Source: CAVQXR01 sp963717955
GTDB taxonomy: Bacteria > Actinomycetota > Thermoleophilia > Gaiellales > Gaiellaceae
Assembly (NCBI GenBank): GCA_963717955.1
Contig: CAVQXR010000002.1
Span: forward strand, 372,001 to 436,000
Reading direction: 5' to 3'
DNA length: 64,000 nucleotides
This document shows, piece after piece, positions 61,230-64,000 of this stretch. The position numbers and the translations under genes are program-made. Within the stretch, counting starts at the first letter, position 1, and each line of letters opens with the position of its first letter. Under the pieces are notes generated by a model. That model worked only from the letters and a program-made list of their open reading frames with translations, ran no database searches and had not been told where the DNA came from.

Positions 61230-62187
61230 GCACTCCCGACGCCTTCCTCACGGACATCCTCGCCGAGCCGGAGACGCTGGCCGGCGTGCTCGACGCCTAC
61301 GGCGGGACCGGGAGCCCGCTCGACGCGCTCGGTGCGATCGGCGAGCGGCGCTTCGTCTTCGTCGGGATGGGCAGCTCGCGGTTCGCAGCGCTCGCAGCGG
61401 GCGCGCGCCTGCGGGCAGCCGGCGTCGACGCGTACGTCGAGTACGCCTCGGTAGCGCGCGTCCGCACCGGCGGCCGCCGGCACGCTGACCGTCGCGATCT
61501 CGTCGTCGGGGGAGACGCCCGAGACGGTGGAGGCCGCCGAGCGGCTACCGCGGCGCGGGCCGGCTCGTGGTGGTCACGAACCGGCCCGAGAGCCCGCTGG
61601 GTGCGGCCGCAGACGCCGTGCTCCCGCTGCTCGCCGGCAGCGAGGCCGGCGGGATCGCCTGCCGGACCTACCAGGCGACGGTAGCGGTGCTGCTGATGCT
61701 CTGCGGCAGGTCGCCGGGGAGCCCGGGCTGCGGTGCTGCGCCCTGCCGTCGGCGCTGTCGGTGCGCCTGGTCGACTCGCGCGACGAGTGGGTGGGCCCGC
61801 GCTCGAGATGCTCGGCGGCGGCCCGGTCGACGTCGTGGCGCCCGCCGAGCGCCTGTCCTCTGCCGAGCAGTCTGCGCTGATGCTTCGCGAGGCGCCACGG
61901 ATCCGCGCCGCGGCCTGCGAGACGGGCGACTGGCTGCACGTCGATCTCTACCTGACGCGGCCGCCGGGCTACCGGGCGATCCTCTTCCCGGGCTCGCGGT
62001 TCGACGCCGGGTTCGTCGAGTGGATCGAGCGGCGCGGCTGCGCGTTCGTCTCGATCGGACAGCCGGTGCCCGGCGCCGCGCTTCACGTGGCGTACCCGGG
62101 CGCACGGGACCGCTCGTCTCCCTGCTCGTCGAGACGACCGCGGTCGAGCTTCTCGCCGCCGAGCTCTGGCGTCGCCAGCAGGCATAG
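61226..62187 (+). pseudogene. SIS-domain sugar isomerase-like protein, multiply frameshifted
   Basis: ATG 61226 overlaps the kinase stop. First SIS half: STPDAFLTDILAEPETLAGV, then ERRFVFVGMGSSRFAALAAG and AGVDAYVEYASV. Then, after frame changes, SSSGETPETVEA-like remnants, LVVVTNRPESPLGAAADAVL and LLAGSEAGGIACRTYQATVA; later AILFPGSRFDAGFVEWIERR and ELLAAELWRRQQ at the end. The two-domain SIS fold is that of GlmS-isomerase/FrlB-like aminosugar proteins. Several indels. Confidence 0.75.
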
Positions 62188-62254
62188 CGGCTTTTCCCCG
62201 GTCGCGGACGCGCAGGTCCCTGAGCGTCTCGCCGACGTCGATGCCCGGCAGCCG

Positions 62255-63661
62255 TTAGCCGAGTGCGGGACGCCGCTCGCCGACCCGGGTCGCCTGCTCG
62301 AACGCGTGGGCAAGCTGGAGAACGCCGAGGTCGTCCCGGTGGCGCCCGACGAGCTGGAGGCCGACGGGCAGCCCGTCCGGGGTGAATCCGGCAGGGACGG
62401 AGATCGCGGGGCAGGCCGTGACCGTGATGTCGGAGCAGCTGCGCATCCAGTCGACGTAGGTCTCCATCTCGACGCCGCGGATCTCCCGGACCCATTCGAT
62501 CTCGACGTCGAACGGCGGCACCTGAACGGTCGGGAGTGCGAGGAAGTCGACGTCCTCCATGAACCGCCGGACGCGCTCCCGCAGCGCGGCGTGCTCGCGA
62601 AGCGCCCTTGCGACGTCAGGCGCGGTGAGACGCCGTGCGAGCTCCAGGTTCCAGCGGATCGTGTCCTTGAGCGACTCAGGGTTGGCGTCGTACTCGGGGC
62701 CGAGCCCCACCTCGAACTCGACGGCCCGCAGCACCTGGAAGATCTCGCCCGCGTCCTCGAGTCTCGGGAAGCCGTCGACGACCTCGCACCGAAGCTCCTC
62801 GAGCGCCCGCCGCGCGGGGGCGAGGGCCGCGGTCACGGCGGGATCGACGGGCAGCCCGCCGGCGTCGTCGCTCCACGCGACTCTCACGCCGCGGACGGCG
62901 CGATCGAGAGGCTCGGCGAAGACGGACCCCGGCCCGGCGAGGGCGATCGGCGAGCGGGGATCCGGGCCGGCGATCGCCGAGAGCAGGAGGGCGACATCGG
63001 CGACGGTCCGCGCCATGGGCCCCTCCACGGAGAGCTCAGACCACGGCGCCTCGGTCGGCCAGACGGGCACCCGGCCGGGTGAGGGCCTGAAGCCGACCAC
63101 GTTGCAGAAGGACGCGGGGTTCCGGAGCGAGCCTCCCATGTCGCTCCCGTCGGCGATCGGGACCATCCCGCTGGCAAGCGCGGTGGCCGCACCGCCGCTC
63201 GACCCGCCGCAGGTCTTCGAGAGGTCGTAGGGGTTGCGCGTCGCGCCGAAGACCGGGTTGAACGTCTGCGAACCGGCCCCCATCTCCGGCGTGTTCGTCT
63301 TGCCGATCGTGATCGCGCCCGCGGCCTGGATCCGCTCGACGACGAGCGAGCTCTCGCCGGGCACCCAGTCGGCATACAGCGGGGAGCCGAACGTCGTCCG
63401 GATGCCCGCCGTCAGCGCGAGGTCCTTGTGCGCGACCGGGAGCCCGTGGAGAGGCCCCGGAGGCTCGCCCCCGGCGAGAGCCTCGTCGGCTGCCCGTGCG
63501 GCCTCGCGCGCACGCTCCGGGACGAGGGTGACGATCGCGTTGACGGCAGGGTTCATCCGCTCGATCTGCGCGAGGTGGGCGTCGAGCACCTCGACCGCCG
63601 ACAGCTCGCGCGACCGGAGGCGCCGGGCGAGCTCGGTCGCCGTCAGGAAGTGGGTGTCCAC
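62255..63661 (-). CDS. Amidase (amidase-signature family)
   Basis: 468 aa from GTG 63661. Complete Ser-cisSer-Lys triad context: Lys in LPVAHKDLALTAGIRTTFGS, the Gly/Ser-rich KTCGGSSGGAATALASGMVP, and the nucleophile in ADGSDMGGSLRNPASFCNVV. The C-terminus has ITVTACPAISVPAGFTPDGL and GLQLVGRHRDDL. Hydrolyses an amide; the family also includes GatA, but no gatB/C is near. The frame is clean, so the indel-rich tract ends before 62255. It shares family with the amidase at the window start. Confidence 0.92.
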   Translation of the reverse strand: MDTHFLTATELARRLRSRELSAVEVLDAHLAQIERMNPAVNAIVTLVPERAREAARAADEALAGGEPPGPLHGLPVAHKDLALTAGIRTTFGSPLYADWVPGESSLVVERIQAAGAITIGKTNTPEMGAGSQTFNPVFGATRNPYDLSKTCGGSSGGAATALASGMVPIADGSDMGGSLRNPASFCNVVGFRPSPGRVPVWPTEAPWSELSVEGPMARTVADVALLLSAIAGPDPRSPIALAGPGSVFAEPLDRAVRGVRVAWSDDAGGLPVDPAVTAALAPARRALEELRCEVVDGFPRLEDAGEIFQVLRAVEFEVGLGPEYDANPESLKDTIRWNLELARRLTAPDVARALREHAALRERVRRFMEDVDFLALPTVQVPPFDVEIEWVREIRGVEMETYVDWMRSCSDITVTACPAISVPAGFTPDGLPVGLQLVGRHRDDLGVLQLAHAFEQATRVGERRPALG

Positions 63662-63730
63662 GGAGAGGCACTGTACGCCCGCGCGGCGAACGGCCCGGTG
63701 CGCCGGCGGCTCTGCATGCGACAATCGGGC

Positions 63731-64000
63731 ATGGCCCTGATCGAGGAGACCCGCCTTCCCGGCGTTGGCGTCCGCCTCGAGTTCACCACCACCGCGGGCG
63801 ACCGGATCGGCGTGATCCACCATCGCTCGGGCAGGCGGGAGCTCGTCCTGTACGACCGGAGCGACCCGGATTCGTCCAGAGCAGTGCTGGCGCTCGGGGA
63901 AGAGGATGCTCACGTGCTCGTGGAGCTGCTCGGCGGCTCGGAGGTCGTCGAGCGGCTCGACGAGGTGCTTCGCCAGTCGGTCGAGGGGCTGACGCTCGAA
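63731..64000 (+). CDS. KhtT-like cation:proton antiporter regulatory subunit, cut by window edge
   Basis: The first 90 codons from ATG 63731. MALIEETRLPGVGVRLEFTT then AGDRIGVIHHRSGRRELVLY and AVLALGEEDAHVLVELLGGS match the N-terminal domain of KhtT (ESELPGIG..FE.......I.I.H..GRRE....D...). A TrkA-C nucleotide-binding domain should follow, and the antiporter KhtU lies downstream in related genomes. It controls K+/H+ efflux. The end is outside the window. Confidence 0.8.
   Translation, partial: MALIEETRLPGVGVRLEFTTTAGDRIGVIHHRSGRRELVLYDRSDPDSSRAVLALGEEDAHVLVELLGGSEVVERLDEVLRQSVEGLTLE

Overview
The window is about 70% G+C by eye, uses many GTG and some TTG starts, and is packed with genes that overlap by 4 bp (GTGA/ATGA). 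The gene content (CutMSL-type molybdenum hydroxylase, F420/LLM-type oxidoreductase, P450, glutaryl-CoA dehydrogenase-like protein, GS plus split glutamate-synthase-like subunits, DUF5808 protein, S/DivIVA-like coiled-coil protein, purine genes in two blocks) fits a soil or freshwater actinobacterium of the Thermoleophilia (Gaiellales/Solirubrobacterales) type. That assignment is inference; no rRNA or tRNA gene is present. No CRISPR array, prophage or intact transposase was seen.

Layout. 0-8.4 kb: amidase fragment, Ntn-hydrolase of the C45 type, ATP-grasp ligase, LLM flavin oxidoreductase, a complete MSL molybdenum hydroxylase and a cupin, all reading right, which look like one catabolic unit of unknown substrate. 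8.4-15.1 kb: P450, class III aminotransferase, flavin-type oxidase, purF and purL, all reading left. 15.4-25 kb: transporters, acyl-CoA dehydrogenase, PfkB kinase, beta-propeller protein and a three-gene NarL-type signalling system. 25-34 kb: lipoprotein, VOC proteins, a linalool dehydratase/isomerase-like gene with an in-frame TGA, a K+ channel, a dimethylglycine-dehydrogenase-like gene and small unknown genes. 34.3-40.2 kb: purQ-purS-purC-purB-(peptidoglycan amidase)-purE-purD. 40.3-46.6 kb: Rieske oxygenase divergent from a glutamine-synthetase/GlxBCD operon behind two tandem palindromes. 46.6-55 kb: MFS, mannonate dehydratase/RraA pair, MBL hydrolase, zinc alcohol dehydrogenase, coiled-coil/RodZ-like pair. 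55-62.2 kb: decarboxylase, Fe-ADH, isocitrate-lyase-family, glycosyltransferase, sugar kinase and SIS genes, all riddled with indels. 62.2-64 kb: amidase and the start of a KhtT-like gene.

Main find: the gene at 26646..28172 (minus) is one continuous frame except for a TGA at codon 227. That codon falls exactly 9 residues after a conserved Cys-Glu, where linalool dehydratase/isomerase has its second active-site cysteine. Just after the TGA is a 7-bp hairpin whose GGTCT loop sits at the same offset from TGA as the GGUCU of the E. coli fdhF SECIS element. This is a strong candidate for a new selenoprotein family. The counter-hypothesis is a point error or nonsense mutation; lesions elsewhere in the window are almost all indels.

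A second find is a family of about 168-bp palindromic repeats (copies near 17.5, 18.9, 25.9, 29.6 and 48.3 kb) with ends of the form C-TA-GTGCTCCG. They look like MITEs of the IS630 type, with compensatory changes in an internal hairpin.

Data quality: single-base insertions break purL, a histidine kinase, the dimethylglycine-dehydrogenase-like gene and the glutamine synthetase, and indels about every 100 bases break everything from about 55.8 to 62.2 kb. These are more likely assembly errors than biology. Frameshifted genes are given below as whole genes.
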